Source: Pelagibius sp. Alg239-R121 (GTDB lineage: Bacteria; Pseudomonadota; Alphaproteobacteria; Kiloniellales; Kiloniellaceae). From it: a stretch of 64,000 nucleotides of DNA. The stretch lies in contig NZ_CAMZOF010000011.1 in assembly GCF_947331435.1 (NCBI RefSeq), positions 1 through 64,000 on the forward strand. Reading direction: 5' to 3'. Of this stretch, positions 25,726 to 34,557 are shown piece by piece (position 1 is the first letter of the stretch; each line of letters opens with the position of its first letter). Position numbers and translations under genes: made by a program. Under the pieces are notes generated by a model. It did not search any database. It was not told the origin of the DNA and worked only from the letters and a program-made list of their open reading frames with translations.

Positions 25726-26883
25726 TCACCGCTGCGATGGTGGTCGCGCATCAGTCCAACGGCTACCGTCTCCCGCTGATTCGACGGCAGCATATACCGC
25801 TGCCATGGAATTCAAACCATCAACCGCGTGTGGATAATGTGTCGCTGCTGGGTCGGGATCCCGACCCTCCTTGCGTGCGGCAATGACCTCCGCCAGATCG
25901 GAGTAGATATTAGCGAAGGCAAGCGGCATGCCTTCCGCATGCCCAATGGTCACACGTGATGCACGGTCTGCTTCGGGCGAAAGCCCCGGCCCGCCGCGCT
26001 CGAGCGTACGGGTCGATTGGTTCAAGGGCGTCCAATAGAGCTGGTTCGGCCACTCCTGAGCCCAGCGCAATCCGCCCTTTTCGCCAAAGACCTGAATGTT
26101 GAGACCGTGCATGCGGCCGACCGCAACCGCGCTGGTCCAGAGACGGCCAACCACGCCTTCAGTCATGCGGAACGAGACCATACCGTCGTCTTCAAGCATC
26201 CGGCTCTCGATGCAGGAAGCAAAGTCGGCGGAGATGCTCGTGACCTCCTGTCCGGTAACGAAACAGGCCATGTGCAAAGCATGAATGCCGCAATCGGCCA
26301 TGACCGCGGAAACTCCGGCCTGTGCTGGATCGTAGCGCCAGCGGACCCGTGGATTGTCGGCGTCTGCGGCATCGGCGTGAAAGCCGTGGGCAAACTCTGC
26401 CTTGACGAGACGCACCCGCCCGAGATCGCCGCGTGCTACCATTGCCCGCATGTGGCGGACCAGGGGGTAGCCGCTATAGCCGTAGTTGACCGCACAAATC
26501 CGCCCCGACTGCGCAGCGAGCGCGACGATCACTTCGCCCTCTTCAACCGTCATGGTCATGGGCTTTTCACACAACACATCGAACCCGGCCTCAAGAAAGG
26601 CTTTGGCGATTTCGAAATGCGTTGCGTTGGGAGTTGCGACCGTCACGAGATCGATCCGGTCCTCGCGCCCGCTTTCACCCGCCAGCATCTCACGCCAGTC
26701 GCCATAGGCGCGGTCCGCGGCGACACCAAGAGACTGGGCATAGGCGCGCCCTTTTCCCGCATCCGCATCCAGCGCACCGGCGGTCAGGGTAAAGAGCCCA
26801 TCGAGCCCGGCACCCAAACGATGGGCCGGTCCAATCTGGCTGCCTTCGCCGCCACCGATCATGCCCCACTTAAGCTGTGTCAC
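25726..26883 (-). CDS. Gfo/Idh/MocA-family dehydrogenase, probably inositol-related
   Basis: The roughly 385-residue NAD(P)-dependent oxidoreductase has the N-terminal Rossmann motif GMIGGGEGSQIGPAHR and the family hallmark CEKPMTMTVEEGE near 97. A conserved HALHM catalytic-helix region (near 201) follows. Members oxidise inositols, inososes or other cyclic polyols. The start is probably the GTG at 26883, with GGAG eight bases before; a TTG one codon upstream is possible. It follows the TIM-barrel gene by 14 bases and converges with the LacI gene, leaving eight bases. With two such dehydrogenases here, one may act on scyllo- or chiro-inositol. Confidence 0.85.
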   Translation of the reverse strand: MTQLKWGMIGGGEGSQIGPAHRLGAGLDGLFTLTAGALDADAGKGRAYAQSLGVAADRAYGDWREMLAGESGREDRIDLVTVATPNATHFEIAKAFLEAGFDVLCEKPMTMTVEEGEVIVALAAQSGRICAVNYGYSGYPLVRHMRAMVARGDLGRVRLVKAEFAHGFHADAADADNPRVRWRYDPAQAGVSAVMADCGIHALHMACFVTGQEVTSISADFASCIESRMLEDDGMVSFRMTEGVVGRLWTSAVAVGRMHGLNIQVFGEKGGLRWAQEWPNQLYWTPLNQSTRTLERGGPGLSPEADRASRVTIGHAEGMPLAFANIYSDLAEVIAARKEGRDPDPAATHYPHAVDGLNSMAAVYAAVESAGDGSRWTDARPPSQR

Positions 26884-26897
26884 CAATTAGTCTCCAC

Positions 26898-27791
26898 TCA
26901 AGAGAAGCCGATGGATTCAAGGTATAGTCGGTTGGAGCGCGCGTCGTCGATGGCAGAATCAGCGCGCACGGGATCGCAGTCCTGTTCGACAGTGCACCAG
27001 CCCTGAAAATCTGTCGCCATCAAGAGCTTCTGTACCGCCGGAAAATCCGTCTCGCCCCGGCCCAGCGCGCAGAATATGCCCTGTCCGCAAGCATCATAAA
27101 AATCGGTCCGCTTTGCGATGACGTCGGACTTCACCCGCGGATCGATATCCTTGAAATGCATATAGGAGATGCGCGTCATATGGCGTTGCATGAAGGCCAC
27201 CGGGTCGAAGCCGGCGTATTGTGCATGCCCGGTATCGAGACAGATCTTCAGGAGGCCTTCATCGATCTCCGACAAGAGACGCTCGACTTCAGGCTCGAAA
27301 TCCATAAAACCTGCGGCATGAGGGTGTATGGAAACGGTTAGGCCATAGTCCTCATGCCCCATCTTGGCGATTCTGCGGATGCGTTCGACATAGCCATTCC
27401 ATTCGGCTGCATCCATCTGCTCCGCCTCGGCCGGCCTGCCCGCTGTTGGCGCCCGGCGCGGCGATATCGAATCGATCAGCACGAGATGCTCTGCGCCATG
27501 TGCTTTGAGCGCAGCACAGGTTCGGGTCGCGCCATCCAGCACCTGATCCCACTTACCAGCATCATGAAATGGCCGGAACACAACGCCGCCGATCAACTCA
27601 AGTTCCCGCGCCGCCAAGGCGTCACCGAGCTCCCCGGGATCTTCGGGCATGAAGCCCACCGGTCCCAGCTCGATTCCCCGGTACCCCGCCGCCTTGCATT
27701 CATCGAGCACCCGCGCCCATGATGGGTTGCGGGGATCATCGGCAAATTCGACACCCCAGGAACAGGGCGCATTTCCAATTCTGATCGACAT
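26898..27791 (-). CDS. TIM-barrel sugar isomerase/dehydratase, IolE/IolI-like
   Basis: The 297-residue protein is of the xylose-isomerase-like TIM-barrel superfamily: GNAPCSWGVEFADDP at the start, GIELGPVGFMP, VSIHPHAAGFMDFEPE, CLDTGHAQYAG and HFKDIDPRV supply His, Asp and Glu metal ligands. In this superfamily are inosose dehydratase IolE, inosose isomerase IolI and the rhizopine protein MocC. No other IolE candidate is in the locus, so inosose dehydratase is the likely step. The track of upstream codons was rejected; the ATG at 27791 has AGGA five bases before it. Confidence 0.8.
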   Translation of the reverse strand: MSIRIGNAPCSWGVEFADDPRNPSWARVLDECKAAGYRGIELGPVGFMPEDPGELGDALAARELELIGGVVFRPFHDAGKWDQVLDGATRTCAALKAHGAEHLVLIDSISPRRAPTAGRPAEAEQMDAAEWNGYVERIRRIAKMGHEDYGLTVSIHPHAAGFMDFEPEVERLLSEIDEGLLKICLDTGHAQYAGFDPVAFMQRHMTRISYMHFKDIDPRVKSDVIAKRTDFYDACGQGIFCALGRGETDFPAVQKLLMATDFQGWCTVEQDCDPVRADSAIDDARSNRLYLESIGFS

Positions 27792-27835
27792 TCTTTTCCT
27801 GTTTATCTTGAGATTACCTTGTCGGACGCCACGGA

Positions 27836-28954
27836 TCAGATCTCGCTGAGCGGCACCCATCTTCGTGCTTCCTGGGAAACCCAGGCGGCGGCAATGACCC
27901 GGTTGACTTCCATCCCGTCGCGAAAGCTTGGCCAAACCGTCTCCCCGGTTTCAATCGCTTTCAAGAAGTCGCGTGCCTCGATAATGATTTGATCTTGATA
28001 TCCTGTACCGTGGCCCGGTCCCTGACAAAATACGACGTAGTCCGGATGCTCTGGACCGGTCAGGATCTTGGTGAAGCCTTGACGGTCGGTCACTGCGTCA
28101 CCCTTGTAGAGCCAGAGCGCATTCTGATCTTCCTGATCAAAGCGCAGTGCACCTTTGGTGCCGAAGACTTCGTATGCGTAACCCATCTTGCGTCCAGTGG
28201 CGATACGGCTGAAGTAGAGCATGCCCATGGCACCGCTCTCGAATCGGCAGAGGAACTGGGCCTGATCGTCATTGGTTACGACTTGCAGTTTTCCATCGTC
28301 GCCGGGCCGGAACTTGTGCACGGTCTCGATATCCGCCATCAGGCTTTCGATCGGGCCTGCCAGCGCCAGCGCACCGTTGATCATATGAGGCGCCAGATCT
28401 CCCATGGTGCCATTGGCCCGGCCGTCGGTTCGCCAACTCGCAGGCGCCGAGGGGTCGGCAAAAAAATCCTCTGTATGCTCGCCCCGGAAATAAGTGACGT
28501 CGCCGATCTCCCCCGAAGAGATGATCTGACGGGCAAGTTGGGATGCTGGCGTGCGGATGTAATTGAAGCCAGTCATGTTGGGACAGCCTGATCGTTCGGC
28601 TGCGGCGACCATGTCCCGGCTCTCGCTCAGACTCGCCCCGAGCGGCTTCTCACAGAAGACGGGTTTTCCCAAATCGAACGCCGCCAGCGCGATCTCCCGA
28701 TGGAACGTCTGCGGTGATGCAATCACCACCGCCTCCACCGCCGGATCGCCGACCAGCTCCCGCCAATGCGCCGTCGAACGGCGAAAACCAAAGGCCCGCG
28801 CCTTCTCGCGCGCGCCGTCTTCGCTGGTCGTGCAGATCATCTCGCAAACCGGACGAAGCCCGGTGTCAAAGACCGCGCCCACGGCCTGCATCGCCACCGA
28901 ATGGGCCTTGCCCATGTAGCCACCGCCGACGATGCCGATACCCAAACTTCGCAT
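27836..28954 (-). CDS. Gfo/Idh/MocA-family dehydrogenase, probably inositol 2-dehydrogenase type
   Basis: The 372-residue enzyme has the Rossmann motif GIGIVGGGYMGKAHS at the start, CEKPLGASLSESRD near 94, and the middle catalytic segment DLAPHMINGALAL with the expected aspartate and histidine. It is the first gene of a minus-strand trio with the TIM-barrel protein and a second dehydrogenase. The operator at 28979-29000 lies 25 bases upstream of the ATG, shared with divergent iolD. It probably supplies the oxidation of an inositol to an inosose (IolG step), although sequence alone does not fix the isomer. Confidence 0.85.
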   Translation of the reverse strand: MRSLGIGIVGGGYMGKAHSVAMQAVGAVFDTGLRPVCEMICTTSEDGAREKARAFGFRRSTAHWRELVGDPAVEAVVIASPQTFHREIALAAFDLGKPVFCEKPLGASLSESRDMVAAAERSGCPNMTGFNYIRTPASQLARQIISSGEIGDVTYFRGEHTEDFFADPSAPASWRTDGRANGTMGDLAPHMINGALALAGPIESLMADIETVHKFRPGDDGKLQVVTNDDQAQFLCRFESGAMGMLYFSRIATGRKMGYAYEVFGTKGALRFDQEDQNALWLYKGDAVTDRQGFTKILTGPEHPDYVVFCQGPGHGTGYQDQIIIEARDFLKAIETGETVWPSFRDGMEVNRVIAAAWVSQEARRWVPLSEI

Positions 28955-28978
28955 GATCGCCCCCGAAGGAAAGATTCT

Positions 28979-29000
28979 TTTTTGCAACCGGTTGCAAAAA
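28979..29000. promoter_or_regulatory. LacI-type operator, copy 2
   Basis: A perfect 22-base palindrome with the core TTGCAACCGGTTGCAA, the same core as at 24593-24616. It lies in the short divergent region between the dehydrogenase gene and iolD, so one bound repressor could block both. Confidence 0.88.
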
Positions 29001-29058
29001 CAACTAAGCTCGTTTTAGCTTAGAGCGTCAAGCATCAAATGGACTTCGGGAGAACTCA

Positions 29059-30930
29059 ATGACCGGGAACGGAAAAACCGTCCGGCTGACCATGGCACAG
29101 GCGCTGGTGCGTCACCTTGCGAACCAGTTTATCATGATCGACGGCGAGAAAGTCCGGCTCTGCGGCGGCGGTTTTGCAATCTTCGGTCATGGCAATGTGA
29201 CCTGCCTTGGCGAAGCGCTCTACAACCATCGCGAAGAGCTGCCGGTCTGGCGCGGGCAGAATGAACAGTCCATGGCGATGGCGGCTGTCGCCTATGCCAA
29301 ACAGAAACTCCGGCAGCGCTTCATGTTTGCAACCGCATCGGCTGGCCCGGGCACCACCAACATGCTGACAGCGGCTGGCATTGCGCACACCAACCGGCTG
29401 CCGATGTTGATGCTTGCAGGCGATGCCTTTCAAACCCGACTGCCCGATCCGGTCCTGCAGCAGGTCGAGCACTTCGGCGACCCGAGCCTGTCGGTGAACG
29501 ATGCCTTCAAGTCCGTGTCGCGCTATTGGGACCGGATCACACATCCGGCACAGATCATCCAATCCCTGCCGTCAGCCATCAATACAATGTTGGACCCTGC
29601 CGACTGTGGTCCTGCCTTTCTCGGTTTGCCGCAAGACGTTCAGGGCTGGGCCTATGACTATCCTCTGTCTTTTTTTGACGAGCGCATCCACCGGATCCGC
29701 CGGCAATCCTCAGACAGCGATGATATCGCCGCCGCAGCTACCTTGCTCGAATCAGCAGAACGCCCGCTGATCATCGCAGGCGGCGGTGTGCAGTACAGCC
29801 GGGCAACCGCGGAGCTGACCGCCTTCGCCGAACAGCACAATATCCCCGCCGTGGAGACCATCGCCGGCCGTGCAAACCTGCTGTTCGAACATCCGCTGAA
29901 CTGTGGTCCCGTCGGTGTTACAGGATCCAACTCGGCCAACAGTCTGGCTGAACAGGCCGACGTTGTCGTCGCAATCGGCACGCGCCTGCAGGACTTCACC
30001 ACCGGTTCCTGGACAGCCTTTGCTCATGACGCCCGATTCATCGGTGTCAACGTCGGACGCCACGACGCCGGAAAACACCTCTCTCAGCCTGTTGTCGGCG
30101 ACGCAAAATTGGCGATCGCTCAGTTGACCGAAGCGCTTGGCAGTTATCGCGCGCCGTCCGCGTGGACTGATCTCGCTGCTGAAGAACGGAGAGCCTGGAA
30201 CAGCTATGTCGACGACAACATCCGCCCAGGGAATCGCCCTCTGTCCTACGCTCAGGTCATTGGCGCGATTAATGAGCTTTGCGATGCACGCGACCGTGTG
30301 GTCGCCGCTGCTGGCGGCCTGCCCGCCGAAGTTACCGCCAACTGGCGCACGAAATCACTAGGGTCCGTCGATGTCGAATTCGGCTTTTCCTGCATGGGCT
30401 ACGAGATTTCAGGCGGTTGGGGCGCCCGAATTGCACAGCAGGAGAACGAGCCGGAACGTGAAACCATCATCTTCGTCGGCGACGGCTCCTACCTCATGCT
30501 GAATTCCGATATCTATTCCTCTGTTCTGTCAGGCAAGAAGATGATCGTGATTGTCTGTGACAATGGAGGTTTCGCGGTCATCAACAAGCTGCAAAACAAC
30601 ACCGGCAACGTGTCCTTCAACAATCTGATCAAGGACTGCAATCTGGCGACCGAGCCCTTTGCGGTCGACTTTGAGGCCCATGCCAAGGCCATGGGTGCCA
30701 ACGCCGAGACGGTCGCGTCGATTGCCGACCTGAAAGAAGCCTTTGGGCGCGCCAAAGCCTCGGACCGCACCTATGTGCTTTCTCTACAGGTCGACGCTTT
30801 CGACGGCTGGACCCAGGAGGGCCACACCTGGTGGGAGACCGGCATTCCAGCCGTCTCGGACCGCAGCGAGATTAACGCCGCCCGCGACGGCGCCGACGAA
30901 AGCCGCACGCGGCAAAGACCAGGCGTGTAA
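29059..30930 (+). CDS. iolD: 3D-(3,5/4)-trihydroxycyclohexane-1,2-dione hydrolase
   Basis: The 623-residue thiamine-diphosphate enzyme has the N-terminal pyrimidine-binding domain (WRGQNEQSMAMAAVAYAK with the catalytic Glu, ATASAGPGTTNMLTAAG), a central domain, and the C-terminal diphosphate motif GDGSYLMLNSDIYS with CDNGGFAVINKLQ. Length and motifs match IolD, which opens the inositol ring in the cytoplasm. A GGAG site is seven bases before the ATG. It heads a plus-strand operon iolD-C-B-J, with the LacI-type operator 60 bases upstream. Confidence 0.95.
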   Translation: MTGNGKTVRLTMAQALVRHLANQFIMIDGEKVRLCGGGFAIFGHGNVTCLGEALYNHREELPVWRGQNEQSMAMAAVAYAKQKLRQRFMFATASAGPGTTNMLTAAGIAHTNRLPMLMLAGDAFQTRLPDPVLQQVEHFGDPSLSVNDAFKSVSRYWDRITHPAQIIQSLPSAINTMLDPADCGPAFLGLPQDVQGWAYDYPLSFFDERIHRIRRQSSDSDDIAAAATLLESAERPLIIAGGGVQYSRATAELTAFAEQHNIPAVETIAGRANLLFEHPLNCGPVGVTGSNSANSLAEQADVVVAIGTRLQDFTTGSWTAFAHDARFIGVNVGRHDAGKHLSQPVVGDAKLAIAQLTEALGSYRAPSAWTDLAAEERRAWNSYVDDNIRPGNRPLSYAQVIGAINELCDARDRVVAAAGGLPAEVTANWRTKSLGSVDVEFGFSCMGYEISGGWGARIAQQENEPERETIIFVGDGSYLMLNSDIYSSVLSGKKMIVIVCDNGGFAVINKLQNNTGNVSFNNLIKDCNLATEPFAVDFEAHAKAMGANAETVASIADLKEAFGRAKASDRTYVLSLQVDAFDGWTQEGHTWWETGIPAVSDRSEINAARDGADESRTRQRPGV

Positions 30931-30935
30931 CTGTT

Positions 30936-31976
30936 ATGAACGCAGTGATCGAAAAGCTGAAGCAGAAGAGTTTCCTCGTCATCGGGCGGGCGGGCATGGA
31001 TTTCTACGCGGAGCCGCCTGGCACAGAGATGGAGCAGGCGGAAAGCTTTTCAGCCCATGTCGGCGGATCGGCGGCGAACACAGCGGTAGCTCTCGCCAGG
31101 CTCGGCTGCACGACCGAGGTGGTCACCTGCGTCTCGGACGATGCGGTCGGCCGGTTTGTGAGCGCAAAGCTCGCTTCGTTTGGTGTCGGCACCAAACACT
31201 TCCGCAGCATCGGCGGGGAAGCACGTAACAGCCTCGCAGTGGTCGAAACTCGCCTCGATAACTGCCAATCCGTGATCTACCGAAACGGAGCCGCGGATTT
31301 CGACATGGGTATCGAAGACATCGAAGCGCCTGACTACGAGAGCGCCGGCGGCGTTATCCTGTCAGGCACGGCTCTCGCAGCGGAACCCTCGAGATCCGCC
31401 ATCTTTCAAGCCATAGAACTGTCACGTGCGGCTGGAACGCCGGTGATCATCGATATGGACTACCGCCCATATTCCTGGCCATCGCAAGAAGAAGCCGCCG
31501 CGGTCTACACCCGCGCCATTGAACGCTGTGATCTGGTGATCGGCAACGACGTCGAGTTCAACGTTGCGGCGGGGCCCGGACGTGACGGCTTCGAACACGC
31601 CAGATCCCTGATTGACGGGACACCCGCGCTGGTCATCTACAAAATGGGCGAGCGTGGTTCCGTGACCTTTGCCGGTTCCGAGAGCTTTGAGACCGGGATC
31701 TTTCCGGTCCAAGCCATCAAACCGACCGGAGCCGGCGACGCTTTCATGGGCGGCTTTTTGTCGGGTCTGGCAAACGGCCTGTCCGTCAGAGGCGCAGTCG
31801 AACAGGGATCCGCCTCCGCCGCGATCGTCGTCACCAAAGTCGCCTGTTCCAGTGCCATGCCAGACCGCGTAGAACTCGACAGCTTTATTGCCAATCACAG
31901 CCTCTCATCTACAGACGATACTCCTGCACTCAACACCACTGCCCCCGGAGCACCCAATGCATATCGCGCCGTTTGA
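30936..31976 (+). CDS. iolC: 5-dehydro-2-deoxygluconokinase
   Basis: The 346-residue PfkB/ribokinase-family kinase has GRAGMDFYAEP, the GGSAANTAVALARLG motif and the catalytic PTGAGDAFMGGFLSGL (near 262). FLVIGRAGMDFY is characteristic of IolC, which phosphorylates 2-deoxy-5-keto-gluconate. Many proteobacterial IolC proteins are fused to a DUF2090 aldolase-like domain; this one is not, and a separate aldolase gene is present. It starts five bases after iolD. Its last 20 bases overlap iolB. Confidence 0.95.
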   Translation: MNAVIEKLKQKSFLVIGRAGMDFYAEPPGTEMEQAESFSAHVGGSAANTAVALARLGCTTEVVTCVSDDAVGRFVSAKLASFGVGTKHFRSIGGEARNSLAVVETRLDNCQSVIYRNGAADFDMGIEDIEAPDYESAGGVILSGTALAAEPSRSAIFQAIELSRAAGTPVIIDMDYRPYSWPSQEEAAAVYTRAIERCDLVIGNDVEFNVAAGPGRDGFEHARSLIDGTPALVIYKMGERGSVTFAGSESFETGIFPVQAIKPTGAGDAFMGGFLSGLANGLSVRGAVEQGSASAAIVVTKVACSSAMPDRVELDSFIANHSLSSTDDTPALNTTAPGAPNAYRAV

Positions 31977-32799
31977 CAACAAGAACCAGCCGATCATCGA
32001 TATCGAAGATTCGCGGGTTCCCCTCACCTACTTCAACATCGTCAAGCTGAAGAAGGGACAGGCCTTCGAATACCAGACGCCAGGTTATGAAACCTGCGTG
32101 GTGCCCGCCACAGGGACCGTGGATGTCGAGGTGGAAGGCGAGTCCTACGCTGGAATCGGCCAGCGCCGCGCGGATGTCTGGGATGGAGAGCCGGAAGGTG
32201 TCTACGTGCCGACCGCCGCCAAGGCCTCCTTTGTCTGCGCATCCGACGAAGCCGAAGTCTTCGTTGCCGGTGCACAGTACGATAAGGTTCTCGAACCATT
32301 TGCCGTGCGTGCCGAGGATATCGACCGTATTCAGTATGGCTCCGACGACACCAAAACACATCGTAAGATCAAGCACATCTTTGGCACCAAGTACCACGGT
32401 AAAGTGGGCCGTTTGTTGGTATCGGAACTCTTTACCGTCGGCCAGGGCGGCTGGTCCGGCTTCCCATCGCACAAGCACGATTCAGATCTGCTGCCGGACG
32501 AAAGCCGTCATGACGAGGTTTATAACTTCCGCTTCAAACCTGGGCACGGCTTCGGCATGCAGTTGCTGCAGAAAGATGAAAACGAGGTGGGTGAAGCCTT
32601 CCACATTGTCGACGGTTCGACCTTCATCATCGAAAAAGGCTATCACCCCTGCGTGGCAGCGCCCGGCTACGAGATGTATTACTTCACGATCCTCGGCGGC
32701 TTAAGTCAGCGGTCGCTTAAGCAGTATTTCCACCCGACGCACGCCTATCAGGTCGAAACCATCCCCGGCATCAAGGACATGGTTGCAAAGTTCAAATGA
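31957..32799 (+). CDS. iolB: 5-deoxy-glucuronate isomerase
   Basis: The 280-residue protein is a bicupin of the IolB family. FPSHKHDSD with DESRHDEVYNFRF and GFGMQLLQ matches the metal-binding and fold motifs. It isomerises 5-deoxy-glucuronate to 2-deoxy-5-keto-gluconate between IolD and IolC. The start is the ATG at 31957, with GGAG seven bases before, inside the end of iolC; the longer upstream frame is rejected. Confidence 0.95.
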   Translation: MHIAPFDNKNQPIIDIEDSRVPLTYFNIVKLKKGQAFEYQTPGYETCVVPATGTVDVEVEGESYAGIGQRRADVWDGEPEGVYVPTAAKASFVCASDEAEVFVAGAQYDKVLEPFAVRAEDIDRIQYGSDDTKTHRKIKHIFGTKYHGKVGRLLVSELFTVGQGGWSGFPSHKHDSDLLPDESRHDEVYNFRFKPGHGFGMQLLQKDENEVGEAFHIVDGSTFIIEKGYHPCVAAPGYEMYYFTILGGLSQRSLKQYFHPTHAYQVETIPGIKDMVAKFK

Positions 32800-33632
32800 C
32801 GGCGGCATCGCTCAGCGATGTTCTGCAGGCAGCGATGGGCGGCGGCTATGCCGTCGCAGGACTGGTCGTGCTCGGGTGGGAAGACGCTTGCGCCTATGTC
32901 GAAGCTGCTGAACAAGCTGGTATTCCGATCATCCTGCAGGCCGGCCCAGGTTGCCGCGCACACACACCGGTTCCTGTTCTGGGCAAGATGTTTCGCCATC
33001 TTGCGGATCGGGCCGGCGTACCGGTGGTCTGTCACATTGACCACGGATATTCGCTCGAGGATTGCCTGGAGGGCATCGATAACGGCTTCACCTCGGTCAT
33101 GTTCGACGGCTCCAAGCTGCCGATCTCCGAAAATGTCGACATCACGGCACGCATTGTCGAAAAAGCCCGCGCTGCCGGCGTCTCTGTCGAGGGGGAAGTG
33201 GGTTTCGTCGGCTATGCCGAAGGTGCAGCGTCAGCGACGACCGATCCTGGAGAGGCTGCCCGTTTCGAACGCGAAAGCGGTGCCGATGCCCTCGCCATCT
33301 CCGTTGGAAACGTTCATCTCCAGACTGAGAAAACTGCAGGCATCGACTTTAAGGTATTGGCATCTATCGAAGCTGCAACCACCCTGCCTCTGGTCCTGCA
33401 TGGCGGCAGCGGCATTCCAATCGAAACTCGCAGAAAACTGGCGAGAGAAACCCGGGTCTCGAAGTTCAACATCGGCACCGAGCTGCGCATGGCCTTCGGT
33501 CAAGCGCTCAAGGAAAACCTTCAAAGTCACCCCGAGGCTTTCGACCGTTTAGATCTGTTAAAGCCGACAATTCCGGCTGTACGCGACACAACGCTACAGG
33601 TCATTCGCAATATCGGACCAACGCCACCATAA
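32796..33632 (+). CDS. iolJ: Class II aldolase, 2-deoxy-5-keto-gluconate-6-phosphate aldolase type
   Basis: The 278-residue class II (zinc) fructose-bisphosphate-aldolase-family protein has CHIDHGYSLEDCL (zinc ligand and catalytic Asp), VEGEVGFVG, ISVGNVHLQ, VLHGGSGIP and KFNIGTELR. In this operon it should split 2-deoxy-5-keto-gluconate 6-phosphate to malonate semialdehyde and dihydroxyacetone phosphate. Its start overlaps the iolB stop (ATGA). The malonate-semialdehyde dehydrogenase (IolA) is not in the window. It converges with the next gene, with a 21-base gap. Confidence 0.88.
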   Translation: MTAASLSDVLQAAMGGGYAVAGLVVLGWEDACAYVEAAEQAGIPIILQAGPGCRAHTPVPVLGKMFRHLADRAGVPVVCHIDHGYSLEDCLEGIDNGFTSVMFDGSKLPISENVDITARIVEKARAAGVSVEGEVGFVGYAEGAASATTDPGEAARFERESGADALAISVGNVHLQTEKTAGIDFKVLASIEAATTLPLVLHGGSGIPIETRRKLARETRVSKFNIGTELRMAFGQALKENLQSHPEAFDRLDLLKPTIPAVRDTTLQVIRNIGPTPP

Positions 33633-33653
33633 GAGCCGAATGCTCGGCGGCGA

Positions 33654-34529
33654 TTAAACACCGCCGCGTGCCTTACGGATATCCCCACGCAGCAACTCGC
33701 TGATCATCAGGTCACCGTAACCTTCCGCTTCAGCACGAGAGAAGATATCAAGCACGGCCTTGTTCAAAGGCGAGCTTAGCCCAAGTTGTTCGTTCATCTC
33801 GGTGATGTAACGCATATCCTTATAGGCGCTCTTTACGGTAAAGACGTAACCCTTGAAATCATCTTCGATCGCGCCACCGATCACGCGGCGGAAGACGCCG
33901 GAATCTGCTGATCCCCGAATCACAACGTCATAGAGCTTTGTCCAGTCGGAGCCTGCTACATCGGCGGCGTGAAACGCCTCGAACACCAGCGCAGCGATGC
34001 CGAACACCATATAGTTGTTCACAAACTTCGCCCGCCCACCGGCGCCGACCGCGCCAAAATGCTGAACTGCAACGCAAAACCCGCGCAGGATGGGTTCGAT
34101 CCTATCGAACAGTGCGTCGTCCGCACCGACCAGAGCGCCCAGTTGACCTGCTTCGGCCTGCTTGGTTCCTCCGGTCAGCGGTGCTTCGGCAAATTCGACA
34201 CCGAGCGCGGACATGCGTTCGGCAAGTTTCGCAGTCGAGGAGAGGGAAGAAGTACCGGTATCGACCAGAATCTGACCCTTGCGAAGATTTGGCTCCAGTT
34301 CCGCAACGACCTGTTCCACTACATTGGAATCCGGCAAGCAGAGGAGCAGCACATCGCTCTGCAAAGCCAACTCCGCATAGCTTTTGCATTCCATAGCCCC
34401 CAGGGCAACAAGAGCCTCAATGGGTTGGCGATTACGGTTGGCAATAACGCGCAGATCGAAACCCTTAGCCAAGAGGTTCGATGCCATGCCATAGCCCATG
34501 GCCCCCAAGCCGATAAACCCAATGCTCAC
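33654..34529 (-). CDS. NAD-dependent 3-hydroxyacid dehydrogenase (HIBADH family)
   Basis: The 291-residue beta-hydroxyacid dehydrogenase has IGFIGLGAMGYGMASNLLAKG at the N-terminus (dinucleotide site), LTGGTKQAEAGQL (substrate-binding GG motif, near 118) and the catalytic lysine in AKFVNNYMVFG (near 165). Members act on 3-hydroxyisobutyrate, tartronate semialdehyde or related short hydroxyacids. It starts with GTG, seven bases after GGAGG. It is the last gene of a minus-strand operon with a BDH2-like SDR and a polar amino-acid transporter, and its role there is unclear. Confidence 0.88.
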   Translation of the reverse strand: MSIGFIGLGAMGYGMASNLLAKGFDLRVIANRNRQPIEALVALGAMECKSYAELALQSDVLLLCLPDSNVVEQVVAELEPNLRKGQILVDTGTSSLSSTAKLAERMSALGVEFAEAPLTGGTKQAEAGQLGALVGADDALFDRIEPILRGFCVAVQHFGAVGAGGRAKFVNNYMVFGIAALVFEAFHAADVAGSDWTKLYDVVIRGSADSGVFRRVIGGAIEDDFKGYVFTVKSAYKDMRYITEMNEQLGLSSPLNKAVLDIFSRAEAEGYGDLMISELLRGDIRKARGGV

Positions 34530-34557
34530 CGGGCTTCCTCCTCAAACTGAAGCTGCG

